DNA from: Apostichopus japonicus
Taxonomy: Eukaryota > Echinodermata > Holothuroidea > Aspidochirotida > Stichopodidae
Direction of reading: 5' to 3'
Assembly (NCBI RefSeq): GCF_037975245.1
Contig: NC_092565.1
Location: forward strand, 17,031,999 to 17,095,998
Length of the DNA: 64,000 bases
The notes under the pieces were generated by a model that saw only the letters and a list, made by a program, of their open reading frames with translations, had not been told where the DNA came from and did no database searches. Below, piece after piece: positions 10,984 through 21,400 of the stretch. The position numbers and the translations under genes were made by a program. Position 1 is the first letter of the stretch. Every line of letters starts with the position of its first letter.

Positions 10984-11241
10984 GCCAGTGAAGGCTTTTG
11001 CCGATCTTTTGCATCTCTTGCTTGCATTAGGAGCCCTAACTATTAGATAACCAGCATCATATCTCAACCGATACAGTGGCGCGACGGCCTTGCGCACTGT
11101 ACCAGCTGTAGAGCGAGTCTTACTAGGTTTTCGAACCCCAGTGATGACGTCTTTTGCCGATCTTTTACACCTCTCGCTTGAATAAGGAGCCCTAACTATT
11201 AAATAATCAGCTGATATCTCAGCCGATACAGTGGAGAGACG
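10984..11241 (+). repeat. Two diverged plus-strand tRNA-like units
   Basis: A partial unit (from just after the B box, CCAGTGAAGGCTTTTGCCGA) is followed by a full one with CAGTGGCGCGACGGCC, a variant A region and TTTCGAACCCC. A third unit then breaks off at about 11241 inside CAGTGGAGAGACG. They are of the older AGGAGCCCTAACTATT type also seen at 1340-2200. Their orientation and register match the main array, so they are best read as its original left margin, cut off by the LINE at 11242-16701. Confidence 0.8.
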
Positions 11242-11390
11242 AGACAAAGCGAACTGCGTCTAGTGATGAAGAAGCTTTTCTTGAAAAAATGGTAAAACAA
11301 AAAATACAGACCATATCACGCAGAATGAATATATCGCCAAATCTCCGGTTAGCAAGGATGTACAAACCCAGGGAAAAGACGATACCATGA
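11242..11390 (+). pseudogene. LINE ORF1 C-terminal tail
   Basis: An open frame with no interruption runs from the 5' truncation to TGA at 11388-11390. Translated, it includes SSDEEAFLEKMVKQKIQ and NLRLARMYKPREK, a basic, lysine/arginine-rich tail. The stop overlaps the ORF2 start as ATGA (ATG 11387-11389). Only about 48 residues survive, so the ORF1 type cannot be determined. ORF1 proteins of L1/Tx1 elements bind nucleic acid; that this is such a tail is inferred from position. Confidence 0.6.
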
Positions 11391-12289
11391 CCCCTTTTCT
11401 TGTAACAATGTTCCTCTTAACCACACTGAACTGTAATGGATTACGGAATGCTGAAAAAAGGACGGAATACTTCAGCCTTGTAAAATCTAAAAGGTATGAC
11501 ATTACAGTTCTAGTTGAAACCTTCTGGGACGAAGAAATCCAAAAAGCTGCTCTGGTCGAATAGGGTGGCAAGATGTATTCTTCCTTCTGTACCCACCAGA
11601 AAAGAAAAGGAGTAACCGTTTTGTTCAGAAAAAATAGTGATATTGATATTACAAACTACATAACAAATGATAATGGTCGTTTTATTCGAAGAGACTTTAT
11701 CATTGATGAGCGCCCACTATCTGTAATTGGATTATATGCTCCGAACAACCAGATGGAAAGAAAAGGTTTCTTTCAAAATCTACTGTATGAGCTTACTAAA
11801 ATCGACAATGAAATTTTAATAGCTGGAGACTTGAACAATGTTTTGAACACCAATTTAGACAAATTCCATATCAGAGCTCATCCAGATTCCTCTCGTAAAC
11901 CTCTTAATGACATCATGGTAAAATATCACCTCGTTGACATATGGAGGACGAGAATCCCTCGCAAAGTTAACTTCACATGTATCCGGAATACTATGAATGG
12001 CCTGTCATCATCAAGGATAGACAGAATACTTACCTCTGAAACCATTGTAAATTATGTTTCTAACAGCAATATAGCCAAATACCCACGGTCAGACCACGAT
12101 TTCGTTGTAATTAGTCTAGAACTCTCTAGTCAACCACGTGGACAAAGTTGTTGGATTTTTAATAATTCCCTGCTTTATGATGATGACTACCCTACATCAA
12201 TTCGTGAATTACTTCGAGAAGCAAAACTCCACGAGGATTTCGAAAATAATTTCTTATCATGGTACGACGGCCTCAAAAAAATGAATTAA
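11387..12289 (+). pseudogene. LINE ORF2, APE-type endonuclease domain
   Basis: ORF2 is taken to start at ATG 11387, overlapping the ORF1 stop. The endonuclease nicks target DNA to prime reverse transcription. Motifs in order: TLNCNGLRN (N-terminal Asn), VLVETFW (catalytic Glu region), VIGLYAPN, EILIAGDLNNVLN (the GDxN motif), SSRIDRILTS, and YPRSDHDFVVI (Ser-Asp-His). Residues expected to be catalytic are retained. An in-frame TAG at 11561-11563 splits the domain, probably from a tryptophan codon since GGKMYS follows. The frame ends at TAA 12287-12289, where the reading continues in another frame (IKDATIKFSKRKQ), so a frameshift lies near 12280. A copy of this kind cannot make full ORF2. Confidence 0.85.
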
Positions 12290-12760
12290 AGATGCAACGA
12301 TAAAATTTAGCAAAAGAAAACAGAAATCACTACGTCGGGCCAAGAAGAAGCTGACAAAACAAATTGACTACGAGAAATACAAAGCTCAAAAATTCTCCGA
12401 TTACGACTGTACCCATCTTAAAAACCTAGAAGATGAGTCGAACCAACTTTCATTAATTAAGAGAATTACAAGGAACCTTCCTCATGTCTAAAATTCAGTG
12501 GCACGAGGAGGGTGAAAAATCAACAAAGTTTTTCTTTAATCTTGAAAAATCAAGGCCAAAAAAAGAAGGTAATGAAACAACTACTAACTGACCAGAACTT
12601 AATCATCACCGATCAACACGAAATTATGAAAGAACAAGTAAAGTTTTATACAAACCTCTACCAAGCCGGAGAAACCGACAACGAATCGCGGAATCAGATA
12701 CTTTGTTAACTCAGAAGATTTCTCTCGCCAATGGACGTTGAAGCATGTGAAGCAAATATG
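12280..12760 (+). pseudogene. LINE ORF2 linker between endonuclease and RT
   Basis: The linker is recoverable only by following frame changes: a basic stretch (KFSKRKQKSLRRAKKKL) in one frame to about 12458, then IQWHEEGEKSTKFFFNLE in a second, then a third from about 12560 (KQLLTDQNLIITDQHEIM), ended by TAA at 12707-12709. The EEGEKSTKFFFNLE wording is characteristic of the region before the RT in L1/Tx1-group ORF2 proteins. At least three frameshifts and one nonsense codon fall here. Confidence 0.75.
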
Positions 12761-12762
12761 AC

Positions 12763-14360
12763 TTGAAAGCCGCTCTGTTAGCAATGGAACCGAACAAAAG
12801 TCCAGGACTAGATGGACTAACTGCTGAATTTTACAAAGTGTTTTGGCGGGATTTTATCGATATTTTTACTAGACTCATTGAGACATCATTCCATGACAAC
12901 GAACGCTGTGAATCTATGAAAATAAGTATACTTACCCTTATACCCAAGAAAGGAGATCTTCGTAGTTTAAATAATTGGAGGCCAATAAGCCTCTTAAATG
13001 TCGATTACAAAATGATTACCAAAGCTCTCGCCAAACGTATCACAAGTATCAGTAAGAATATTATTTCAGAAGATTAAACGTGTTGTTTTCCAGGAAGAGA
13101 TATTTCTGAAAACGTGCTTACTATGCAAAATGTAATTGAGTATGTAAATTCATATAATAAACCAGGTTTTAGTCTTAAAATAGACCAATATAAAGCCTTT
13201 GACAGAGTTGACCATAACTACCTCTTCGAAGTCGCTGAAAAATTGGGTTTGGGCCCTAAGCTCCTAAAATGGATCAAACTGTTTTACACCAATATCGAGG
13301 GCCGAATCAAGCACAATGGTTATATATCCGATCCCTTCCCTGTCAAAAGGGGAGTTCGGCAGGGCTGCCCACTCTCAGCCATGCTCTATGTTCTCTGTGC
13401 CGAACCGTTTCTTGAAGCTATAATTAATTGTCCATATATTCATGGTATTAAATTTTGTGAAGTCGAAGCCAAAATTTTTCAGCATGCGGACGACACTACC
13501 TTTTTCGTGTCTAGTATCACAAGTATTTATTCTATTTTTAACATCATTAAATTGTATGAACGTGCTTCTGGCTCTAGTTGTAATATTGATAAAACTGAAT
13601 TACTTAGCATTGGGTGCAGCCATGTTAATCCCAGCAATTTCGACTTCCCTGTGAGGAAAGATTTCATTACAGTATTAGGTGTTGCTATTGGTAACGATAA
13701 AAAATCAATCGAAAAAGAAAATTGGGAGAAAAAAGTTACCTCCTGCCGTAAATTACTAAATACCTGGAAAGGTAGAAAATTATCTTTTAAGGGTAAATCT
13801 CTCATTATAAATTCGCTCATCGTAACTCGCTTAGTATATTTGACCACTGTTTTACCAGTCCCTGATTGGAGTATCACCACATTACGTCAGAGTGTAGTCG
13901 ATTTTATCTGGAGAGGTAAAAAACCTTCTATTAAGTATCTTAACTTACTTTTACCAATCGACAGAGGGGGATTCAGTTTGATCGCCATTGAATTAACAAG
14001 AGATGCTCTTAAAATTAAATTTTGTAGTAAGATATTAAGCAATAACATTAATATTAAATTACAAAAATTAATGTTGTATATTTTGAATATGTATGAAGAT
14101 ATGAGCCTTGGGCGTGGTACCTTTCAAATTACTCCTAACCGAAGGTCTGTTCATAAGCTAAGCCCGTATTACTGTGACCTCATGTTAGCATGGGATCGGC
14201 TAATTCAAGGCCGTTTCTGGCTACCAGAGACCAGAGAAGACATCCTCAATCAACCTATCTTTAGTAATACCCTGATTGTTGACAATGATAGTCAAACACT
14301 TTTTAATCGTCACTTCATTAAAGGTGGTATCGTTTCTGTAAGTGTTCTGATGTATGAGAT
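12763..14360 (+). pseudogene. LINE ORF2 reverse transcriptase domain
   Basis: The RT copies the element RNA at the nicked target. Visible blocks: ALLAMEPNKSPGLDGLTAEF (RT0/1), LTLIPKKGDLRSLNNWRPIS and LLNVDYKMITKALAKRI (RT2), IDQYKAFDRVDH (motif A), KRGVRQGCPLSAMLYVL (motif B), and QHADDTTFF (motif C, 13480-13503). Motif C has His (CAT, 13483-13485) where aromatic-ADD is usual; both Asp remain. An in-frame TAA at 13075-13077 lies in SEDxTCCFPGRDIS, where Gln is usual, consistent with CAA to TAA. The thumb-like part follows to a frameshift near 14360. Confidence 0.88.
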
Positions 14361-15124
14361 TATACCCCTTCTCTGCCAGCCAAGGCCGTGCATGAGTGCA
14401 TTGAGCTTGCTAATCCTGATAAGCCCCTTACAGTAATCGATGTTCAGAATTATAACGATGTCAGTCTCCACGCCTTCCCCTCTGACTGGTTAGGTGATAT
14501 ATTTTCTTCTGATGCAATTGTATCTACGCAAATTGACTATATTCCTACTGTAAAATTTCAAAATGGCAAAAACATTATAGATGCCTCCTCAGTTTCGTGC
14601 AGAATAGCTTCACGCCTTTTGCGTGACAATCTTAACACATCGCCCAAGGGCGAAGAATACTGGAAGCAGCATTTTCCCAATCTTGATTTTTCTAATAGAT
14701 GGAGTAACATATATCGTTCTCCAAAATGTTTCTTTGATGCCGATATCGACTTCAAAGTATTACATAATATTCTTTACACTAACGACAAATTGTACAAGTT
14801 TGGATTAACCGATTCTCCTTACTGCACCTTTTGCAAAACCACGCACGAAAGTACTATTCATCTTTTTATTTAGTGTTCTGAAGTCGAAAATTTATGGCAC
14901 TTTTTGGTTAATAAGTTGAATACTTTACATCCGGTAGTTAATTTTGATGAATGGAAGGGGTTGATCCTTCTGGGTCTTGGCCGTAAAAACAACTGTATTG
15001 TAGGAATTTTGTGTGACTTCATCTTCAATATATATAAGTGTACAATTTGGAATTGCAGAATATCTCGCCTCATTAATAACTATCTTTGTAATATGGAAAA
15101 AGTTTTTCACAATGTACTCAAGAA
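14361..15124 (+). pseudogene. LINE ORF2 C-terminal region with Cys/His motif
   Basis: After a frameshift near 14360 the reading continues as VHECIELANPDKPLTVIDVQ and reaches SPYCTFCKTTHESTIHLF, then TAG at 14871-14873, then CSEVENLWHFLVNKL. The spacing Cys-x2-Cys ... His ... Cys matches the Cys/His motif near the end of L1/Tx1-type ORF2 proteins, with the stop inside it. The frame stays open beyond the stop to about 15120, where the CR1-like insertion interrupts it. Confidence 0.78.
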
Positions 15125-15159
15125 GAAAATTCGGTTACATTTTGATGGGTACTATCACA

Positions 15160-15333
15160 AAAACACAGGGTGTCCCACAGGGTGTCCCACAGGGTTCAAT
15201 TTTAGGCCCATTGCTTTTCATTTTATATGTCAATGACATCTGCCAAATTTCTAAATTTGCAAACATAACATTATTTGCTGATGATACAAATATTTTTTTT
15301 CGATTCAGATGTAAATGCAAATTCATTCCATAA
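15160..15333 (+). pseudogene. CR1-like RT fragment (motifs B and C)
   Basis: Translates through GVPQGVPQGSILGPLLFILY and VNDI to TLFADDTNIFF. The FADD catalytic box is intact (15274-15285). A 12-bp unit (GGTGTCCCACAG-like) is duplicated at the start, giving GVPQ twice. A run of eight T (15293-15300) directly after the FADD box coincides with a frameshift; the reading continues as DSDVNANSFHNQISNEL in the next frame. Confidence 0.82.
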
Positions 15334-15452
15334 TCAAATTTCTAATGAACTAAGTAAATTTAATAACTTAATAACTATCACTTAATATTGGCAAAACTAA
15401 TTATATTGCGTTTAATACTTCCAGAAATTTTAGCTGGGATAAAGATATCACC

Positions 15453-16091
15453 ATGGGTGGTATAATTCTAAAACAAGTTTATACTACTAAGTTTTTAGGT
15501 GTATATATTGATAATAAGCTTTCGTGGCATGAGCACATTTCTACAGTATGCAGGAAAGCAGCGAAAAGCGTTGGGATTTTATCAAAGTTGAAATTTCTCC
15601 TACCAGAGCGCATATTAAAGACTCTCTACCAAACTTTGGCCGTTCCACACATCTCATATTGTTCAATTATCTGGTCTGGCACGCCAGAAACCAATCTTCA
15701 TCCTCTTATTATTCTCCAAAAGAAAGCCATGCGCCACATTTCACGTGTTGCACCTCGTGAACACACAAATCAACTTTTCAAGAATCTTAATTTATTAAAA
15801 GTTACCGACATTTTCCGTGTACATCTTGCCACGTTTGCATATAAGGCATGGAATGGTTTATTGCCTAACACATTTCATGATTTTTTAACTAGTAACAGTG
15901 TGATACATCACCACAACACACGGAATGCTGATAATGCACATTACTTTTCTTATAAAACATCAATTGGGAGGCTTCGTCTTAGAAATCGTGCAATAAAGAC
16001 ATGGAATTCTATAACAGAGAGTTTCAAAACCAAAGTATCCAGTAAAATATTCAAAAAGCATCTGACCAAAGACGTTATATCCAGTTATTAA
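15453..16091 (+). pseudogene. CR1-like ORF2 C-terminal region
   Basis: An open stretch of 212 codons ends in TAA just before the 3' UTR. It contains TTKFLGVYIDNKLSWHEHIS, SVGILSKLKFLLPERILKTL, YCSIIWSGTPETNLHPL, LQKKAMRHI, a YKAWNGLLP segment and a terminal FKKHLTKDVISSY, all typical of CR1/Jockey-group ORF2 C-termini. The apparent first Met is internal: the protein would extend upstream through LNIGKTNYIAF in the same frame, and the N-terminal half is missing. The same text occurs in degraded form at 520-1274. Confidence 0.85.
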
Positions 16092-16222
16092 TAAGTCATC
16101 TATTCATTTGCACGATAACAAATTATTATTGTAAATATTATCACCATACATAGTATTCATTGAATGTCGAATTATTCTATTTTGTATAGTTATGTAAATA
16201 CTTTTCTTCTTTCCTTTATACA

Positions 16223-16271
16223 GGGAGTCTTCTACTTTGTTAAGCTGTTGTACGCTTTTTGGAAGACTTCC
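16223..16271 (+). promoter_or_regulatory. LINE 3' UTR hairpin
   Basis: GGGAGTCTTC (16223-16232) and GAAGACTTCC (16262-16271) are complementary at 9 of 10 positions and bracket a loop of about 29 bases. The same hairpin occurs in three other LINE tails of this window (near 571-618, 9405-9454 and 16814-16862). In CR1-related elements conserved 3' structure is thought to be what the reverse transcriptase recognises; that role here is inferred. Confidence 0.7.
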
Positions 16272-16335
16272 TTCACACTGTAAATTTACACGTGAAAAAC
16301 AAATTAATCAATTAATCAATCAATCAATCAACAAT

Positions 16336-16701
16336 ACCTCACGGTTTTTTTAATATATTTACACAGAACGATATTGTGCTCTCTAAGAAAGAATCGAACA
16401 GCTATACTTACCATCTGGATAGAGGTTAATTTGTATACAGTACGTGTTGACGTAATCAGGGTCTGGTCTTTTGACTTTGCTTTAGACATTGTTGTCTTTT
16501 GTATATAATTTCTTATGTCTGTGGTGTTTAGTATTTTAGTTTTCTCTTAACCTAAACATGAGTAAATGTTAAGGTAATTATTATTTAATGTTCTAGTTAA
16601 AACATATCATACTTAAGTTTTAATTCTGTAAAAAATACCATTGTAAATAATATTGTCAATGGGTAAGCCAGTGGGCTCAACTCCCAATAAAAGAGAAAAA
16701 A
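16336..16701 (+). other. 3' untranslated region of the Tx1-like LINE
   Basis: AT-rich non-coding sequence after the nested insertion, ending in AATAAA within CCCAATAAAAGAGAAAAAA, a plausible poly(A) signal and short A-tail. The tRNA-like unit resumes immediately afterwards, so this is the 3' boundary of the element. Confidence 0.65.
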
Positions 16702-16731
16702 ATGGCGTGGCGCACTGTTCGAGCTGATGAT
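16702..16731 (+). repeat. Remnant of the tRNA-like unit split by LINEs
   Basis: ATGGCGTGGCGCACTGTTCG and the following GAGCTGATGAT match the A region of the 164-bp monomer with two differences. It continues, after the insertion at 16732-16920, directly into ATGATCGAGACTC at 16921. Confidence 0.85.
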
Positions 16732-16920
16732 ATTAATTAAAATATCATATAATTGATTTAATGTCGAAACGTTTAATTTGATCTTTAATTTTTTCTTCTC
16801 TTTTCTTTCTTCAGGGAGTCTTCTACATTGTTAAGAAATTGTATGCTTTATAGAAGACTTCCTGTCACCTTGTAAATTTGCACGAGAAAAAACAAAATAA
16901 ATCAAATCAAATCAAATCAA
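16732..16920 (+). mobile_element. Short LINE 3' tail inserted in a satellite unit
   Basis: About 190 bp of LINE 3' UTR with the GGGAGTCTTC / GAAGACTTCC hairpin (16814-16862), ending in an AAATC repeat tail. The sequence between the hairpin arms differs from the 9361-9500 and 16223-16271 copies, so it is a related but separate subfamily. The flanks read GCTGATGAT before and ATGATCGAG after, consistent with a 5-bp ATGAT target duplication inside the tRNA-like monomer. Confidence 0.8.
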
Positions 16921-17548
16921 ATGATCGAGACTCTCTTTTGCATCCGTGGTTCGAACCCCGGTGACGTCTATTGCCGATCTTTTACAGCTCGTGCCTACAC
17001 GGGGAGCTGTAAGTATTAGTTAATCCACCTAATATCTCATTCCATACAGTGGCGCGATGGCTTGGCGCAATGTACGAGGTGATGATCGAGACTCTCTTTT
17101 GCATCCGTGGTTCGAACCCCGGTGATGAAGTCTTTTGCCGATCTTTTACAGCTCGTGCCAAACGGGGAGCTGTAAGTATTAGTTAATCCACCTATTATCT
17201 CAGTCCATACAGTGGCGCGATGGCTTGGCGCACTGTACGAGCTGATGCTCGAGACTCTCTTTTGCATCCGTGGTTCGAACCCCGGTGATGACGTCTTTTG
17301 CCGATCTATTACAGCTCGTGCCTACACGGGGAGCTGTAAGTATTAGTTAATCCACCTATTATCTCAGTCCATACAGTGGCGCGATGGCTTGGCGCATTGT
17401 ACGAGCTAATGCTCGAGACTCTCTTTTGCATCCGTTATTCGAACCCCGGTGATGACAGCTTTTGCCGATCTATGACAGCTCGTGCCTACACGGGGAGCTG
17501 TAAGTATTAGTTAATCCACCTAATATCTCAGTCCATACAGTGGCGCGA

Positions 17549-17610
17549 TGGCTTGGCGCACTGTACGAGCTGATGATCGAGACTCTCTTTTGCATCCGTG
17601 GTTCGAACCC
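17549..17610 (+). promoter_or_regulatory. Representative A-box-like and B-box elements of a monomer
   Basis: A-box-like TGGCTTGGCGC at 17549-17559 agrees with the tRNA A-box consensus (TRGYNNARNNG) at 9 of 11 positions. The B box GGTTCGAACCC at 17600-17610 is a perfect match. The 40-bp gap is in the range of tRNA genes with a long variable arm (Leu or Ser type). TTTT tracts, potential Pol III terminators, lie between the boxes (17588-17591) and after the B box (17624-17627, 17635-17638). The pair recurs every 164 bp in the array. Whether any unit is transcribed cannot be told from sequence. Confidence 0.7.
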
Positions 17611-18430
17611 CGGTGATGACGTCTTTTGCCGATCTTTTACAGCTCGTGCCTGCACTAGGAGCTGTAAGTATTAGTTAATCCACCTAATATCTCAGTCCAT
17701 ACGGTGGCGCGATGGCTTGGCGCACTGTACGAGCTGATGCTCGAGACTCTCTTTTGCATCCGTGGTTCGAACCCCGGTGAGGTCTTTTGCCGATCTATTA
17801 CAGCTCGTGCCTACACGGGGAGCCGTAATTATTAGTTAATCCACTTAATATCTCAGTCCATACAGTGGCGCGATGGCTTGGCGCATTGTACGAGCTGATG
17901 ATCGAGACTCTCTTTTGCATCCGTGGTTCGAACCCCGGTGATGACGTCTTTTGCCGATCTTTTACAGCTCGTGCCTACACGAGGAGCTGTAAGTATTAGT
18001 TAATCCACCTAATATCTTAGTCCATACAGTGGCGCGATGGCTTGGCGCACTGTACAAGCTGATGATCGAGACTCTGTTTTGCATCCGTGGTTCGAACCCC
18101 GGTGATGACGTCTTTTGCCGATCTTTTACAGCTCGTGCCTACACGGGGAGCTGTAAGTATTAGTTCATCCACCTAATAGCTCAGTCCATACAGTGGGGCG
18201 ATGGCTTGTCGCACTGTACGAGCTGATGCTCGAGACTCTCTTTTGCATCCGTGGTTCGAACCCCGGTGATGACGTCTTTTGCCGATCTTTTACAGCTCGT
18301 GCCTACATGGGGAGCTGTAAGTATTAGTTAATCGGCCTAATATCTCAGTCCATACAGTGGCGCGATGGCTTGGCGCACTGTACGAGCTGATGCTCGAGAC
18401 TCTCTTTTGCATCCGTGGTTCGAACCCCGG

Positions 18431-21400
18431 TGAGGTCTTTTGCCGATCTATTACAGCTCGTGCCTACACGGGGAGCCGTAAGTATTAGTTAATCCACTTA
18501 ATATCTCAGTCCATACAGTGGCGCGATGGCTTGGCGCACTGTACGAGCTGATGATCGAGACTCTCTTTTGCATCCGTGGTTCGAACCCCGGTGATGACGT
18601 CTTTTGCCGATCTTTTACAGCTCGTGCCTACACGAGGAGCTGTAAGTATTAGTTAATCCACCTAACATCTCAGTCCATACAGTGGCGCGATGGCTTGGCG
18701 CACTGTACGAGCTGATGATCGAGACTCTCTTTTGCATCCGTGGTTCGAACCCCGGTGATGACGTCTTTTGCCGATCTTTTACAGCTCGTGCCTACACGGG
18801 GAGCTGTAAGTATTAGTTAATCCACCTAATATCTCAGTCCATACAGTGGGGCGATGGCTTGTCGCACTGTACGAGCTGATGATCGAGACTCTCTTTTGCA
18901 TCCGTGGTTCGAACCCCGGTGATGACATCTTTTGCCGATCTTTTACAGCTCGTGCCAAACGGGGAGCTGTAAGTATTAGTTAATCCACCTAATATCTCAG
19001 TCCATACGGTGGCGCGATGGCTTGGCGCACTGTACGAGCTGATGCTCGAGACTCTCTTTTGCATCCGTGGTTCGAACCCCGGTGATGACAGCTTTTGCCG
19101 ATCTTTTACAGCTCGTGCCTACACGGGGAGCTGTAAGTATTAGTTAATCCACCTAATATCTCAGTCCATACGGTGGCGCGATGGCTTGGCGCACTGTACG
19201 AGCTGATGCTCGAGACTCTCTTTTGCATCCGTGGTTCGAACCCCGGTGATGACAGCTTTTGCCGATCTTTTACAGCTCGTGCCTACACGGGGAGCTGTAA
19301 GTATTAGTTAATCCACCTAATATCTCAGTCCATACGGTGGCGCGATGGCCTGGCGAACTGTACGAGCTGATGATCGAGACTCTCTTTTGCATCCGTGGTT
19401 CGAACCCCGGTGATGACGTCTTTTGCCGATCTTTTACAGCTCGTGCCTGCACGGGGAGCTGTAAGTATTAGTTAATCCACCTAATATCTCAGTCCATAGT
19501 GTGGCGCGATGGTTTGGCGCACTGTACGAGCTGATGATCGAGACTCTCTTTTGCATCCGTGGTTCGAACCCCGGTGATGACGTCTTTTGCCGATCTCTTA
19601 CAGCTCGTGCCTACACGGGGAGCTGTAAGTATTAGTTAATCCACCTAATATCTCAGTCCATAGTGTGGCGCGATGGTTTGGCGCACTGTACGAGCTGATG
19701 ATCGAGACTCTCTTTTGCATCCGTGGTTCGAACCCCGGTGATGACGTCTTTTGCCGATCTCTTACAGCTCGTGCCTACACGGGGAGCTGTAAGTATTAGT
19801 TAATCCACCTAATATCTCAGTCCATACGGTTGCGCGATGGCTTGGCGCACTGTACGAGCTGATGCTCGAGACTCTCTTTTGCATCCGTGGTTCGAACCCC
19901 GGTGATGACGTCTTTTGCCGATCTTTTACAGCTCGTGCCTGCACGGGGAGCTGTAAGTATTAGTTAATCCACCTAATATCTCAGTCCATACGGTGGCGCG
20001 ATGGCTTGGCGCACTGTACGAGCTGATGCTCGAGACTCTCTTTTGCATCCGTGGTTCGAACCCCGGTGATGACGTCTTTTGCCGATCTATTACAGCTCGT
20101 GCCTACACGGGGAGCTGTAAGTATTAGTTAATCCACCTATTATCTCAGTCCATACAGTGGCGCGATGGCTTGGCGCACTGTACGAGCTGATGCTCGAGTC
20201 TCTCTTTTGCATCCGTGGTTCGAATCCCGGTGATGACGTCTTTTGCCGATCTTTTACAGCTCGTGCCTACACGGGGAGCTGTAAGTATTAGTTAATCCAC
20301 CTAATATCTCAGTCGATACAATGGCGCGATGGCTTGGCGCACTGTACGAGCTGATGATCGAGATTCTCTTTTGCATCCGTGGTTCGAACCCCGGTGATGA
20401 CGTCTTTTGCCGATCTTTTACAGCTCGTGCCTACACGGGGGACTGTAAGTATTAGTTAATCCACCTAATATCTCAGTCCATATTGTGGCGCGATGACTTG
20501 GCGCACTGTACGAGCTGATGATCGAGACTCTCTTTTGCATCCGTGGTTCGAACCCCGGTGATGACGTCTATTGCCGATCTCTTACAGCTCGTGCCTACAC
20601 GGAGAGCTGTAAGTATTAGTTAATCCACCTAATATCTCAGTCCATACAGTGGCGCGATGGCTTGGCGCACTGTACGAGCTGATGATCGAGACTCTCTTTT
20701 GCATCCGTGGTTCGAACCCCTGTGATGACGTCTTTTGCCGATCTATTACAGCTCGTGCCTACACGGGGAGCTGTAAGTATTAGTTAATCCACCTAATATC
20801 TCAGTCCATACGGTGGCGCGATGGCTTGGCGCACTGTACGAGCTGATGCTCGAGACTCTCTTTTGCATCCGTGGTTCGAACCCCGGTGATGACGTCTTTT
20901 GCCGATCTTTTACAGCTCGTGCCTACATGGGGAGCTGTAAGTATTAGTTAATCCACCTAATATCTCAGTCCGTACAATGGCGCGATGGCTTGGCGCACTG
21001 TACGAGCTGATGATCGAGACTCTCTTTTGCATCCGTGGTTCGAACCCCGGTGAGGTCTTTTGCCGATCTATTACAGCTCGTGCCTACACGGGGAGCCGTA
21101 AGTATTAGTTAATCCACTTAATATCTCAGTCCATACAGTGGCGCGATGGCTTGGCGCACTGTACGAGCTGATGATCGAGACTCTGTTTTGCATCCGTGGT
21201 TCGAACCCCGGTGATGACGTCTTTTGCCGATCTTTTACAGCTCGTGCCTACACGAGGAGCTGTAAGTATTAGTTAATCCACCTAACATCTCAGTCCATAC
21301 AGTGGCGCGATGGCTTGGCGCACTGTACGAGCTGATGATCGAGACTCTGTTTTGCATCCGTGGTTCGAACCCCGGTGATGACGTCTTTTGTCGATCTTTT

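Larger units (their letters stand above)
15125..16335 (+). mobile_element. Nested CR1-like LINE, 5'-truncated
   Basis: It starts in the RT domain just before the GVPQGS motif and runs to a tail of AATCAATCAATCAATC repeats (16301-16331). It lies inside the C-terminal end of the Tx1-like ORF2, in the same orientation, so it is the younger insertion. A diverged possible target duplication is ACAATGTACTCA (about 15112) against ACAATACCTCA (about 16331); this is weak and the left boundary could be a few tens of bases off. The copy is frameshifted and inactive. Confidence 0.8.
11242..16701 (+). mobile_element. Tx1/L1-like LINE, 5'-truncated, with nested CR1-like insertion
   Basis: The element carries the end of ORF1, a decayed ORF2 with an APE-type endonuclease and a reverse transcriptase, a Cys/His C-terminus, and a 3' region ending CCCAATAAAAGAGAAAAAA. 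The RT wording (NNWRPISLLNVDYK, RGVRQGCPLS) fits the Tx1/L1 group. It is interrupted at about 15125-16335 by another LINE, leaving about 4.25 kb of its own sequence. It is flanked on the left by a tRNA-like unit broken inside CAGTGGAGAGACG and on the right by ATGGCGTGGCGCACTG, the continuation of the same unit. It therefore inserted into the A-box region of one tRNA-like repeat with at most a few bp of duplication. Confidence 0.85.

Noticed and set aside
13527-13880. 117-codon frame antisense to the LINE RT
   Set aside because: It is a shadow of the RT coding sequence on the opposite strand.
11242-16701. LTR retrotransposon or endogenous retrovirus
   Set aside because: There are no LTRs, protease, RNase H or integrase. 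The APE endonuclease, RT wording and 3' A-rich end are those of non-LTR elements.
17600-17616. CENP-B box in the satellite monomer
   Set aside because: TTCGAACCCCGG superficially resembles the motif start, but the required A and CGGG positions do not match.
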